The notes beneath the pieces were generated by a model. It was given only the letters and a program-made list of their open reading frames with translations, made no database searches and had not been told where the DNA came from. The position numbers were made by a program, and so were the translations under genes. A stretch of DNA of 64,000 bases, taken from Tetrastigma voinierianum. Lineage: Eukaryota > Streptophyta > Magnoliopsida > Vitales > Vitaceae. Shown here in pieces: positions 12,261-23,964 of this stretch (positions are counted from its first letter, which is position 1; each line of letters starts with the position of its first letter). The stretch covers positions 62,001 to 126,000 of the forward strand of contig JAEQBH010003963.1 in assembly GCA_016808115.1 (NCBI GenBank). Direction: 5' to 3'.

Positions 12261-14085
12261 GGACGAGCCCCTTCACTCGGACTCAAACGTATCGGCTCCC
12301 TTACTATTATTTACATCGGGACGAGCCTCACTGACTTCAAACGTGACTTTGCCCTCTACCATTTTACATTGACGAGCTCTATAACAAAATTTCCTCGACG
12401 AGCTCTTCCCAACAAATTTACTCGACGAGCTCCGCTATCTACACCCGGACGAAATTTCTTACAATAGTCTCCCCGACGAGCTCTTCCCACGCCTCTTAAT
12501 ACTTGACGAGCCCTATTACTCACACTGACGAGCCTTACAACGCCCCTTCCTAACGAGCCTTCCAAACCGCTCTACCTGACGAGCCCCTATTATTTACATG
12601 GACGAGCTCTCGCAACAGTCTACCTGACGAGCTCTTCCCAATAGCTCTACTTGACGAGTTTCTTCCAATCCACGCACTGACGAGTCTCTATTATTTACAT
12701 TTTTGACGAGCTCTCGTGAACAGCTTCTTCCACCGACGAGCTCTTCCCAATAGCTCTACCTGACGAGCCCTTCCCAACAGCTCTCCTTGACGAGCTCCTA
12801 TTATGTACATGGATCGAGCTTCCATACCAGTTTCCACCCGACGAGCCTCTCCCAATGTACCTCCTCGACGAGCCCTATTATTTACATGGACGAGCTCTTA
12901 CACCAGTCTACCTGACGAGCTCCTCCCAACAAATTCTCCTCGACGAGCTCCCATTATGTACATGGACGAGCTCTACAACGCCCACTCCTGACGAGCCTCC
13001 CAACAGCCTCCTCACAGCCCCATTTTACATGGACAAGCCTACAACAAATTTTCCACCCGACGAGCCCTCCAAACAAATTTTACTGACGAGATCCTATTAT
13101 TTACGGGCGAGCCTACAACATCGCCACCGACGTAGCTCCTCCCAACAAATTTATCCGACGAGTCTTTATTATTTACATGGACGAGCTCTTACAATGAAAT
13201 TTCCACCTGACGAGCTCCTCCCATCAGCCTATCCGACGAGCCCTATTATTTACACGACGAGCCTACAACAGCTTTACTTGACGCAGCTCCTTCCAAACGG
13301 TCCCACCCGACGAGCCCCTATTATTTACATGGACGAGCTCTCACAACAGTCTACCTGACGAGCTCTCCTCAATGGCTCTACCTCGACGAGCCCTCCAAAC
13401 AACTCGACGAGCCCCCACCGACATCGACGACGGGCCCCTCCCGCCAAACCCATTGACGAGCTCTCCCCAACCAAGACTCCGGACGAGCCCTACTATTCAC
13501 TTCGACGAGCCCTTCACCCGCACCTCCAAACATACGGGCTCCTTCCCACTATTCATCGACGAGTCCTTCACCACACGACACGGCCCTTCCTACACCTCTA
13601 TCGACGCAGCCTCCCCTCAACTTAGACGAATCCAGCCCTACTATTCGCTTGATGAGCCCTTCAACGCACTTCAAACAATCCAAGCTCCTTCCTACTACAT
13701 TTTCATTGACAAGCTCTTCCCACTACCAACACGGCGAGCTCCTACTACGCATTCCGACAAGCCCTTCACTCGCATTTCCGCATGCACGGGCTCCATCCTA
13801 CAAATTCATATTAACGAAGCTCCAGCCGACAGGACGAGTTCCCACTGCCCGTACCCTCGACGAGCCCTTCATCGTCTTCGATGGACGGGTTCGCTTACTA
13901 TTTTCATTGACGAGCTCTTCCCATCAGTCAACACGGGCGAGCTCCTACTACGCATTCTGATGAGCCTTCACCAACAAATTTCAATAACGAAGCTCTTCCT
14001 AAGTCTCAGACCGACGAGCTCTTCCCATCATCACACATGGACGAGCCCCACCCAGCGCTTGTTCACTTGACGAGTCTCGTCTACT
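12261..14085 (+). repeat. GACGAGCTC array, diverged short-unit form
   Basis: The same GACGAGC core, now in units of about 25-30 bp (GACGAGCTCTTCCCAACAG; TCTACCTGACGAGC), grouped into larger units by TATTATTTACATGGACGAG, which recurs roughly every 70-105 bp between 12,590 and 13,345. From about 13,480 it changes again towards ACTATTCA/GCATGCACGGGCTCC forms. It has no coding potential. Confidence 0.85.
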
Positions 14086-14094
14086 CCGGCAGCT

Positions 14095-15140
14095 CACGCC
14101 ACCCGAGGCATCGATCGCCGCCACCCGCCACTCGGCTCAATCGCCACCGGCCACATCGCCACTGGCCAACGCCCACCGGCTCAATCGCCACTGACTCACA
14201 ACCACCCTGGCCACACCACACTACTCAATCGCCCACCGGGCCGGTCGCCACCCGCCACCGCCACGGACACCACTTGGCCAATCGCCACGGCCACATCGCC
14301 ACCCATGACCGCCACTCGGCTACACGCCACCGCTCAATCGCCACTGGGCCAACGCCACCGCTCAATCGCCACTTACAATCGCCACTGCTACATCGCCACA
14401 CGTCGCCATCGCCACTAGGCTACATCGCCACCGGGCTCAATCGCCACTGGCCATATCACGCCACCGCTCAATCGCCACTGGCTACATAGCCACGGCCATC
14501 ACACCGGCTCAATCGCCACTCGGGCATATCGCCACTCGCTCATCGCCACCGCCAATCGCCACTGCTACATCGCCACTGGCTCACCGCCACCGCTCAATCG
14601 CCACTCGCCATAACGCCACTCGGGCTTCAATCGCACCGCGCATCGCCATTCGGGCCAATCGCCACTCCGGCTCAATCGCCACCGCTACGCTAACGCCACT
14701 GCGGCACAATCGCCACTGGCCCAATCGCCACTGGCTACATCGCCATCGCATCGCCACTGGCTCAATCCGCCACCGCTCAATCGCCACTCGCTGGTTAATC
14801 GCCATTCTGGCCACCGCTGACTCTCGCTACATCGCCACTGGCCAATCTGATCACATAACACTCTGGCCACCGCCACTTACCAATCGCCACTCTACCAATC
14901 GCCACCGGGCTACACCGCCACCGCGACCGCCACTCGCCCACCCGCCACTGGGCTACACGCCACCGGGCCACAACGCCTACTCGGCTCAATCGGCATCGGC
15001 CCATCGCCACTTCTGGCCCATCGCCACTCCTACCGATCGCCACTGCCCGACGCCACTTACGACGCCACTCGCCACACCGCCACTCGGCCCAATCGCCACT
15101 CAAGCCACACGCCACTCTGGCCACACGCCACTCCTACCGG
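14095..15140 (+). repeat. TCGCCAC short-period array, block 2
   Basis: More than fifty iterations of AATCGCCACTGGCC / ACATCGCCACCGGCT-type units, with a period of about 15-20 bp. It is the same family as block 1 (9,761-10,150) but longer, and lies on the other side of the GACGAGC arrays. Confidence 0.88.
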
Positions 15141-15174
15141 AACGCTCACCAAGTACACAACGCCAGAGCCGGGC

Positions 15175-15855
15175 ATTCATATTGACGAGGCTCATCCCAT
15201 CACCACGACGAGCCTCCTACTTTACTACTCATTCTCGACGAGCTCATCCCATCACTCAACATGGACGAGCTTCACCGTATCTACCATCCTAACGAGCCTC
15301 TTCCCATCACACACGGACGAGCTCCCGCTCAATTATTCATTCCTCGACGAGCCTTCCATCACTCACGGACGAGCCCCTCCCTCAATTATTCATTCATACA
15401 GCCTTCACACCAACACGGCTGGGGCTCTATTCTCATGGACGACCTCTATTCAAGAATCCATTTAATTCCAGCTCTTCCCATCGCCTCCACTTGGACGAAA
15501 CACTCAACCGCTCAATCTCGACCGCCTCTTCCCATCGGGCCACTGGACGAGCCTCTACTCAATTGTTCACCCGACGAAAGCTCTTCCCATCACCACTCGA
15601 CGAGCTCTACCAACCGCTCACTCGACGAGCTCTTCCCCTCGCCACATGGGATGAGCCTCGCCAACCCTTCCACATTGACGGTTTCACCCACCCACCTCAC
15701 ATTGACGGCTCTTCCCCAAGAATTCTATCGACAAGCTCTTCCTGCTCGCATTCAACGAGCTCTTCCCATCAATACACATGGATCTAGCCTCACTAACCTG
15801 CTCACACTGACGAGCTCTTCCCATTAGTTCGCGAGGACGAGCTCTACCCACCTAC
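15175..15855 (+). repeat. GACGAGCTC array, block 2
   Basis: Iterated GACGAGCTCTTCCCATCA(C)-type units of about 25-40 bp, following TCGCCAC block 2. With the earlier arrays, the interior reads TCGCCAC - GACGAGC - TCGCCAC - GACGAGC. Confidence 0.85.
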
Positions 15856-15859
15856 TCGC

Positions 15860-16025
15860 ATTGACAACCTCAGCCAAAAGCAGGTCGCGCAACCTAAGGA
15901 ATCAATTCGGCTCATACAAGTCAGCCGATGGAGATCAGCAACTAGCACTAACGACCTCAGCCAAAAGTCGCACAGCCTAGGAATCGGTCCAGCTCGAACA
16001 AGCTAGCCCACGAAGCCCTAGCGAC
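15860..16025 (+). repeat. Tandem duplication of about 87 bp
   Basis: ACCTCAGCCAAAAG begins near 15,869 and again near 15,955; each is followed by related words (GTCGC.CA.CCTA.GGAATC). 16,026-16,279 is unique sequence leading to the 3' LTR. No purine-rich tract is visible immediately upstream of that LTR. Confidence 0.65.
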
Positions 16026-16279
16026 TCACACGAGCGACTTCTAAACTGACTTTTCAATTTAGGCTATCTGATTCAAGGGAACGTGAAGACGTTCAAATGT
16101 GAGGATAGATTTATGGGAAGAAATGAGCCGAGAACCGAAAGGTCATCATTATCACCAGACATAAGACGACAACAAAGCCCTAACTAATCCAGCCCCGAGC
16201 TGACACATGGAAATCCACACCCGATGTCAAGAAACGATATAGCCTCGCCCATCGCACACCGGCACAGCGGTCAGCAAAC

Positions 16280-17036
16280 CCATGGGGTTTGAAAATAGGC
16301 GCGCAGGCCTACTCACTAGGCCCAAAGGAGAGGCAAGCCCTATAAACACCCGCTCTACTGCCGCCAAAACGAAAAGCCCAAATTCCACTCCACCCCAAAG
16401 GTCGATGATACGGATAATCGGGAAGGCTCAAGATCCCGCAAATCGACTAAATCTCACCAATAAGGAAACAAGATAATTCTCACTAATATATCCCAACCAA
16501 TCAAATTCATTCCAATAAAACAGGATAATTCTCAATAATATAATATCTCGCAAATCCAATCAAATCTCACTAAAAAGGAAGGAGGATACCATCAATAAAC
16601 TATTCTTCAATATCTCTTTCTAAAATCCGATAAAGGCATGAATACTATCCAATGGGAAAGAATCCTACTACCTCAAATTGGGAATAATATACACTATAAA
16701 TACTGTGGCAATCCTAGCGGTGAAAGGCAATGACTTGATTTGATACTCATATGCAACACATTCGCCCCTCTGGGCGCCCCTTTTCTCTCGTAAAGAAACC
16801 CGACTTAGAGAGCCGGAGCGGCCACGGGCATAGCCCTCGCCGACCCCCTTCTTCTATATTTTTGCAGAGAGTGCTGGTTTAATTCAAGGTTTGCAGATCG
16901 GTATTGCAGCGCTTGTACTTCAGTCCGTAGACGATCTCAGACGCCAGATCCCAGCGCCCATTAAACAATCCTGGTCCAAATTCTAACGACTCCCCACACG
17001 CTCCAGCCCCGGGGCCCGATTGAAAAAGCATCATCA
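16280..17036 (+). repeat. 3' LTR of the satellite-bearing element
   Basis: Homologous to 8,152-8,904 over its whole length and ending in the same CATCA next to the CTTTT target duplication. Its first two bases read CC instead of the terminal TG of the 5' copy, so the inner integration end is mutated. Confidence 0.9.
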
Positions 17037-17041
17037 CTTTT

Positions 17042-17492
17042 CAAACAACACTTTTTGTTTTCCTTATTTTCCTTATTTATTTAAAAACACTTTTTTATTT
17101 CATGTTTTCCTTTCAAAAAACATTTTTTTTGTTTTCCTTATTTGAAAAACACTTTCCAACACATTCCTCCTTGTTTTTTACTACAGTTTTAAAACTGAAA
17201 CCAAAGTTTACAAGTAGCTGAGATGAGAGCCATTAGAAACTTAAAAAAAAACTGCAATTTCCCTAATCCCTAACATCCATGGAGCCAAGTTCACAAAAAA
17301 AAAACTGGAAACAATATGAACACGATTTCATGGATTGATGAAGGTTTCCATCAGACCTTCCAAGCCATACCAGATCAAGGTGTAGAGAGTAAAGAAAGAT
17401 AGAAAAAGTAAATTTGGGGGTCGAAAGTGGGTGGGATAAAGGAGGGAAGCGCTGAGATTACTCATAATCTCATATTAGGGGTTTTTTTTAGT

Positions 17493-17529
<37 letters not shown>

Positions 17530-17691
17530 AAGACGAATTCAAGCCCCAACAAAATAACAAAACGTATGCCCTAAGCTCGCTCAAATATCGGATTGGGTTT
17601 ACAACCCTAGTAGTGTTCCACCGTAATTATATTTAAAAGTAATTTAATTTGAATTTATATTTAATATAATAATAATAATTTAAAAAAATAC
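17042..17691. other. AT-rich spacer with (TA)n microsatellite
   Basis: A T-rich continuation of the DNA at 8.0-8.15 kb, a (TA)n run at 17,496-17,526, and at 17,595-17,609 the sequence GGGTTTACAACCCTA. Inverted, that sequence matches 12 of 15 bases of the TAGGGGTGTTTACCC end at 4,390, and is a candidate distal end of the hAT element carrying the 5.1-7.0 kb transposase. I saw no gene. Confidence 0.45.
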
Positions 17692-17696
17692 AATAT

Positions 17697-17934
17697 TGTT
17701 ATAAATATTGTATAAATATTGGATTTGAAATGACCATAATGATACATCTGACATAATGTCATTCATTTTACGTAAAGGCTTTACCTTCTCAATTACATTT
17801 ATCATTTATGTAAAGGCTTTGGCCTTCACTATAAGCCTATAATGGTGCCTTAATCAAAGATGAAATAGAAATCATCGATTTCTCCGGGCTCTCTTTGTCT
17901 CTTCCCTTATCTCTCTAATTTTGATTTTACAACA
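17697..17934 (+). repeat. 5' LTR of the copia element
   Basis: Starts TGTTATAAATAT and ends TTTACAACA. It shares GAAATGACCATAATGA, GTCATTCATTT and CTTATCTCTCTAATTT blocks with the 3' copy. Confidence 0.9.
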
Positions 17935-18642
17935 CGCATCACGACGAAAGCTCCTGCATGCAGTGCGTTAAAACCAAAAGGTATATTTCTCTTAATTTTA
18001 TTTTATTTTATTTATTTATTTATTTTTGATCAATCTTCCATACCAAGCTTTTCATGATGAAACCACTCGCTGATAGATTGAAACCATCTTTAAGATTAAT
18101 ACAGCCTTATACCCGATAATAGACCAATCTTCCATGAAGCTATCCAATATTATTCCTTCAGAGTCTGAACTAATATTCAAGCCTGAAGCTTGAAGACAAA
18201 AAAAAAAAAAAAACTAAGTCACTGAACTAAACTCTGGAGGTTAAGAAGGCTATTGCAGCTTGAAATACCTAAGCCTGCTTGAAGATAAAATTAAAAAAAT
18301 TATATATATATTCAAGCCCGGTTCGAAGACAAAGAGTGTGTCCTCGTCACCTGTCGGCTTCTTTAAATAATAATAATAATAATAATATTTGATATTTTAT
18401 TTGAATATATATATATACATAATAATAATATTATTATTATTTTTATAACTTTAGAAGGATAGTTATATACAATTTCGTTTATCTTTGAATAAAATAATAA
18501 TCCAAATTCTTTAGAGATTCGAACCTTGATCTAAAATTTTGATCTCAAAATGCTACCACTTGAGCTCAATTACTTTATTAATAAATTTTAACTTGTAATT
18601 CTCTTATATTCTTTTACTTTATTACTAGATAGACTATTTAAA

Positions 18643-19785
18643 ATGTCCAACATTGCCAAGCTTGAATTTGCTGCCCTTGACATTTCGGGCAAAAAATTAT
18701 TTATCTTGGATTCTGGATGCTGAAATCCACTTGGATGCTATGAATTTCGTAAATACTATCAGCATAAATGTCGCATCCCAAACAGGATCGCGCCAAGGCC
18801 TTAATTTTCATTCGCCATCATATTGATGCAAGTTTGGAAAGTGAATGATCTTACTAAGTAAAGATCCATTGATCCTCCGGGAATAATTCTTTTGAAAGAA
18901 CGATATGACCATCAAAAGACCGTGTAATACTCCAAAAGCCCGTTGATTACTTCATTTAAGATTACAAGATTTTAAGTCAGTCAGTGACTACAACTTGGCT
19001 ATTTTCAAAATTAGCTCTCAGTTGCAATTATGTGGAGAAAGATCACCGATGAGGACATGCTCGAGAAAACTTATACTGGCCTTCATGCCTCAATATGCTC
19101 CCCGCAGCAGCTAAGAATATAGAGAGCGCTGCTTACCAGATATTCGTAGTTAATTGCATGCCTCTCAGAGTCAACAAAATAACGAATCGTTATTAAAAAT
19201 CATCAACTGGCCCTATTTGGCTCTGGGTGATCATTGCCTGAAGCCAATGCTACATCAATTTCTATTCATAAACATGGACGAGGGCGTGGATATCATTATG
19301 GGCGAGGCCGAGGCAGTGGTCGTGGCCGTAGTCGTGGCCGTGGTCGACATAACTCTTGGAATTGAGGAAATTTTAATCAATCTCAAAATAAGAAAAACAA
19401 CTCTAACAACTTAAGTCGCTCATTCAGAGACATTAAATGGAAAGACACTGTGGCTACATAACAAGCAAGCATATGAAACCGAATGCTATAGATGTGAATG
19501 AAAGGTCATTGGTCCCGCATTTGTCAGACGGCCAAACATTTGGTTGATCTTTATCGTGCCTCCATTAAAGGAAAGAATAAGCAAATTGAGACAAATTTTA
19601 TTGATGGCAATGACATAATGAATTTTAATGACCCTCATCAAGTCTCTCCCAAAGAAGATGGCAACCAGAGTAATGCAAAATTCTTTGATGATGAGGGTGC
19701 AGTGCCTTTAACTAATTTTGATATTTCTGATTTCTTTGAGGATCCAAGTGAAAATCTGCATCATTTGATCGGGTGGTGACAATGT
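18643..19785 (+). pseudogene. gag: copia gag remnant
   Basis: The capsid/nucleocapsid gene of the copia element. It starts at ATG 18,643 (MSNIAKLEFAALDISGKK), a typical start for this class of plant copia gag. After frameshifts, later pieces include a GRGRGRGR-type basic stretch near 19,275-19,350 and a CCHC knuckle split by a frameshift near 19,484-19,530 (CYRCE then KGHWSRICQ). The tail follows (NFIDGNDIMNFNDPHQVSP). Frame changes and stops make it non-functional. The leader between the LTR and 18,643 has only AT-rich sequence. Confidence 0.8.
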
Positions 19786-19889
19786 TTGCTGGTGATTGAC
19801 GATAAGACTATTATATTACTTTTCTTATGTTATTTTATCTAATGCAAACTTGATTTTATATCTACATTTTGTTTTTTCTTTGAAGATAT

Positions 19890-21740
19890 ATGGATTCTCT
19901 CCAACTTGACTAATTATATATCATCTGCTGGAGATGAATGTCTTGTTGACTGTGCCACAACCCACACAATCCTACGGAATAAGAAATATTTTTCAAACTT
20001 AACATTAATTTCATCTAATGTCCAAACTATCTCAGGTCCTGTTGACCTAATTAAAGGCTCCGGAAGAGCTACAATCGTCTTGCCTAATGGTACCAAGTTC
20101 AAATTAATAATGCCCTTTATTCACAAATCTATCAATTTACTTAGTTTCACATATTCGCAAAAATGGATATCACACGAAACGGTATCGTGGATGGAAATGA
20201 GTATTTACTATGTTTCATTTCTATTATTTTTGGGCAAAACAAATCTTGGAACAAATGGCTTTTTATCATGTGGGTTATATCAAACAACTATAAGGCTCAT
20301 TGAATCCCATGCTATAATAAACCAAAGTTCAATGACTCTAAAGCATTTATATTATGGCATGAACCCGGTTGGACATCCGGATTCTCCATGACGCGGGCGT
20401 ATAGTTACAAATTTAATGGCATCCATTAACAAAGTACAAATTTTAACATCTCATGATTTTAATTGTGCGCACGGTTCTCAAGGCAAATTGATCGTTAGAC
20501 CATCTTTCACAAAGTTGTGTCCGACTTCGCTTTTCTAGAACATTCAAGGATATTTGTGGGCCTATTCACCCACCCAAAGGGATCCTTTCTGGGCTATTTT
20601 ATGGTCTTAATTTGATGCGTCCAATTCGATGGTCTCATGTATGCCTTCTTCTACCAGAATGTCGCGCTTGCTAGATTACTGTAGCTCAAATAATCTCGAT
20701 CATATGGGCCCACTTCCCGACACCCTATCAAGACAATTGGCCTTGATAATGTCGGTGAATTCCTCATCTCAAGCCTTCCTTAATTATTGCATGTCAATTG
20801 GAATAGATGTTCAATACCCAATTGCTCATGTTCATACTCGAATGGGTTGGTCGAACTTTATTAAACGTCTCAAGTAAAGCACTGCTAGACCTTTACTTGA
20901 AACCAAATTGCCTTTATCGGTACGTGGGGCATGCTACATTCATGCGGCTAAGCACTGCTTCACGACCACAAAGAAATCAGGATTTATCACCATTCCAACT
21001 TGTTTTAGGTTACCAACCTAATATTTCACATCTAATGTTGTTTTGGTTGTGCCGCTTATGTTCCTATTGTTCCCACACACGACCTAAACTAGGTCCCTAA
21101 CGCCGCCTTGGTATTTATGTTATTTTCAATCCTCATCTATTATCACCTATGTCGGGTTTCTCACAAGGGAGGTTTTAATGTGCCGATTTGCAGATTGTCA
21201 TTTTAATGAAAATGTTTTCCGCCTATTAGGGAGGAAAGCCACCTTACATCGGCGAAAAATTACATGGAATGAATCATCTTTATCTCATTTTGACCCTCCC
21301 ACAAAGCAATCTGAACTAGAGGTTCAAAAGATAATTCATTTACAAGATTTTGCAAATCGATTAATTCGATGCATTTATCGATTCAACAAAAGTTACAAAA
21401 TCACATATACTTTCACCAGAATATCCCAAAGACGACTGAAATTCCAATGGAAAAATTGAAATATAGCATGGCTAATGAGCCTAAGCCACAATTAAAACGT
21501 GGGCGACATCTTGGCTCAAAAGACACAATTCCTAGAAAAAGAAAAAATGTTAAATTTAATACTCCTGAAGAGGACGCTCCTGAAGAGCATACAAATGAAA
21601 AAGGATTGACAAATATAAATAATGAACTAATAGCCCCTGCAGAGGCATCAATTGATCAGTTATCTCATGAGTTTGTAAAATTCTGCATACATAACAATGA
21701 AGAAATTCTATCAATTATATACATATGGGTAAACTGAATC
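19890..21740 (+). pseudogene. pol: copia protease and integrase remnant
   Basis: 19,906-20,160 matches the copia aspartic protease region; the usual DS(G/A)ATTH-like active site reads VDCATTHTIL, with the Asp kept. About 20,284-20,390 is the GAG-preintegrase segment (remnant of LWH.RLGHP as LYYGMNPVGHP). 20,520-21,110 holds broken integrase-core pieces (FLNYCMSIGI, STASRPQRNQDLSPFQLVLGYQPNISHL). 21,178-21,740 is the integrase C-terminal linker (FADCHFNENVF, ITWNESSLSHFDPP, basic PRKRKNVKF). Several stops and frameshifts are present. Confidence 0.8.
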
Positions 21741-21879
21741 GAAATACTACCCTTATAGATGATGCTTTTTCTTTCCAAGTGGGCTGGGCGTACATCATAA
21801 ATAATGATGAAGATCAAGAGCCACAAAATATAGATGAATGTCGACGCGAAATGATTGGTTAAATGCAGAAGCAATTCAA

Positions 21880-23345
21880 ACAGAAAGGTAAAGTCCCCTG
21901 GTTAAACGAGAGGTATTTGGACCAAGAGGTTCAAACACCTAAAAGACATAAAACCTATTGATGGTGATGTCTTTGTTCTAAAGCTTAAATGAGCAAAATA
22001 AAATAGCGATATAAGCACGCCTCGCGCTCCAAGGTTTCTCACAAAGACCTGAATTGGATTATGAGGAGACATATTCCTCCCGTAATGGATGCAACTACAT
22101 TTCGCTATTTAATATATTTAGCGCTCGGCTGACTCGGACATGCTGGTCGATAATGAGTCACGTACCTCATTTATATGGATCTCTGATACTAATGTATATA
22201 TGAAAACTCGAAGGATTCAAATCGGGTCAAGTAATGAATTCAAAACCACAAAGCATATATTCAATCAAGTTACAAATGTATCTTTATATGGATTGAACAA
22301 ATGGTCGAATGTGGTATAATCGTTTGCCATTATTTACTCAAAGAAGGCTATGTGAATAATTCACTCGTCTACGTTTATCAAGAAAGTAGCAACTCATCTT
22401 GCAATTATTATGGTATATGGATGATTTGAATTTGATTGGGACTCCTGAAGAGCTCATCAAAACAATTGACTATTTAAAGAAGGAATTTGAAATGAAAGAT
22501 CTTGGAAAAATAAAATATTGTCTCGGCTTGCAGATCGAGCATTGTTCAGATGGTGTATTAATCCATCAATCAACATATACAGAAAAAGTCCTAAAGCGCT
22601 TTTATATGGATAAGTCACATCCCCTTAGTTCCCCCATGGTTGTTAGGTCACTTGAAGTGACTAAAGATCTTTTCCGGCCTAAAGAAGAAAACGGCACTAT
22701 TTGTCCCGAAGTACCATATCTTAGTACTTAGGGCACCAATGTATCTTGCAAATTATACTCGACCGCATTATCGCTTCACTAATTTACTAGCAAGATACGC
22801 CTCGCCCAACTAAAAGGCACTGGAATGGAATTAAACATGTATTAAGATATCTCCGTGGAACGTGTGACATGGGATTATTTTATTCTAAGACATTGGAACC
22901 ACAATTGTTTGGTTATGCAGATGCAGGCTATCTTTCGGACCCTCACAAAGCTCGATCACGCATGTGATATATATATTTACTTAAGTAAATACCGCTATAT
23001 CCCAGATCAAGAAACAAACTATGGGCGGCCACCTCCTCCAATCATTCAGAAATACTTGCCATGCATGAAGCTAGCCGAGAATGTGTTTGGATGAGATCCG
23101 TGATACAACACATCAGAGAATCATGTGGATTATCTTCTATTAAGAATGAACCAACAAGATATACGTAAGATAATGGGCCGCATTTATCGCGTGCTCAAAT
23201 ATGATATATTAAAGGTGATCGAACCAAAGATATTTCACCAAAATTCTTCTATACTCACGAATCCCGCGAGCGCGGTGATCAATGTGCAACGTATAAGGTC
23301 CAATGATAATCTAGCAGATTTATTTACAAAGACGCCTTTACCGCA
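21880..23345 (+). pseudogene. pol: copia reverse transcriptase / RNase H remnant
   Basis: The RT begins near 21,900 (EVFGP..QTPKDIKPI and, in another frame, YEETYSPVMDATTFRYL). The catalytic centre is in the best-preserved frame at 22,399-22,731: YMDDLNLIGTPEE followed by FEMKDLGKIKYCLGLQIEH. The RNase H region continues to about 23,340 with RHWNGIKHVLRYLRGT, LFGYADAGYLSDPHKA and the terminal NLADLFTKTPLP. It is broken by several frameshifts. Confidence 0.88.
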
Positions 23346-23551
23346 ACGCTCTGGTTGTTCCCAGCGCCGACGCAGATGCGCTCAACCGAAAAGATTCCGC
23401 AACGAAGTATCATATCACTATCGTGGGGGAGCATTGTTAAAGATATTAAGATAATCGTACTCTTTTCCTTCTCGCCCGTGCTCTTATCCCATCGGGTTTT
23501 AATCGGGCAAGGTTTTAATGATAGCATTTCAATAATCTTGTGATGGTCATT

Positions 23552-23562
23552 CAAGGGGGAGG
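23552..23562 (+). promoter_or_regulatory. Polypurine tract of the copia element
   Basis: AAGGGGGAGG lies directly before the 3' LTR, where plus-strand priming occurs. The first base of the LTR is G instead of T at this junction. Confidence 0.75.
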
Positions 23563-23793
23563 TTATAAATATCAGATAAATATCGTGATTTTGAATGACC
23601 ATAATGACAATAATCGATTACAACGTCATTCATTTACGTAGTGCCGCTACTTCTCACTATTAACGATCACGATGAAAGCTGAATCTTTCACCATGCTCCT
23701 ATAAATAGCCTAATCACATGAAATGTAAAACTCACACTTCTCCTCGAATTCTCTCTCGCTCTTCCTTATCTCTCTAATTTTCGATTTACAACA
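23561..23793 (+). repeat. 3' LTR of the copia element
   Basis: The homologue of 17,697-17,934. It ends TTTACAACA next to the AATAT target duplication and contains CTATAAATAGCC near 23,700, a better TATA box than in the 5' copy. Confidence 0.9.
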
Positions 23794-23938
23794 AATATTC
23801 TATTATTATAATATATATTAATTAAATGGGCTCAGAACAAAATAAGTTTAGACAATAAATATAAAAATTTTAAAAATCGAGACAGCATTTATGTTATTAT
23901 TCATTAATTTAACAAAAATTAATGGAGGAAAAAAACAC

Positions 23939-23948
23939 AAAAAAAAAA
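23939..23948 (-). terminator. Pol III terminator for tRNA-Trp
   Basis: On the minus strand a run of about ten T begins 16 nt after the tRNA 3' end, the standard RNA polymerase III stop. Confidence 0.8.
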
Positions 23949-23964
23949 TTGAAATTTGTCGATT

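Larger units (their letters stand above)
8152..17036 (+). mobile_element. Non-autonomous LTR retrotransposon with a satellite-array interior
   Basis: This is a complete element: two direct LTRs (8,152-8,904 and 16,280-17,036) bounded by an identical 5-bp target duplication CTTTT (8,147-8,151 and 17,037-17,041). The 5' LTR starts TGATG and both end CATCA. The LTRs carry a TATA box and the GAAACC(C)GACTTAG word, which resembles the R/U5 region of Tat-type gypsy LTRs, fixing the plus orientation. The 7.4-kb interior has no gag, protease, RT, RNase H or integrase. It is built from tandem arrays of TCGCCAC-type and GACGAGC-type repeats. Such an element could have moved only with enzymes from a relative (LARD-like). 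Assignment to the Tat lineage is inference. Confidence 0.88.
17697..23793 (+). mobile_element. Ty1/copia LTR retrotransposon, decayed
   Basis: A 6.1-kb element flanked by a perfect 5-bp target duplication AATAT (17,692-17,696 and 23,794-23,798). The LTRs are 17,697-17,934 and 23,561-23,793. Coding remnants follow the copia order gag, protease, integrase, RT, RNase H on the plus strand, and a polypurine tract precedes the 3' LTR. Stops and frameshifts interrupt every domain, so it cannot move by itself. Confidence 0.92.

Noticed and set aside
9749..15140. Possible CRISPR array in the TCGCCAC repeats
   Set aside because: No constant-length spacers; unit and spacer are both variable and the context is a plant retrotransposon.
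9139..15827. Many long open frames on both strands of the tandem arrays (up to about 230 codons)
   Set aside because: They follow from GC-rich repeats lacking stop codons, change frame with each indel, overlap each other, and show no protein-family similarity.
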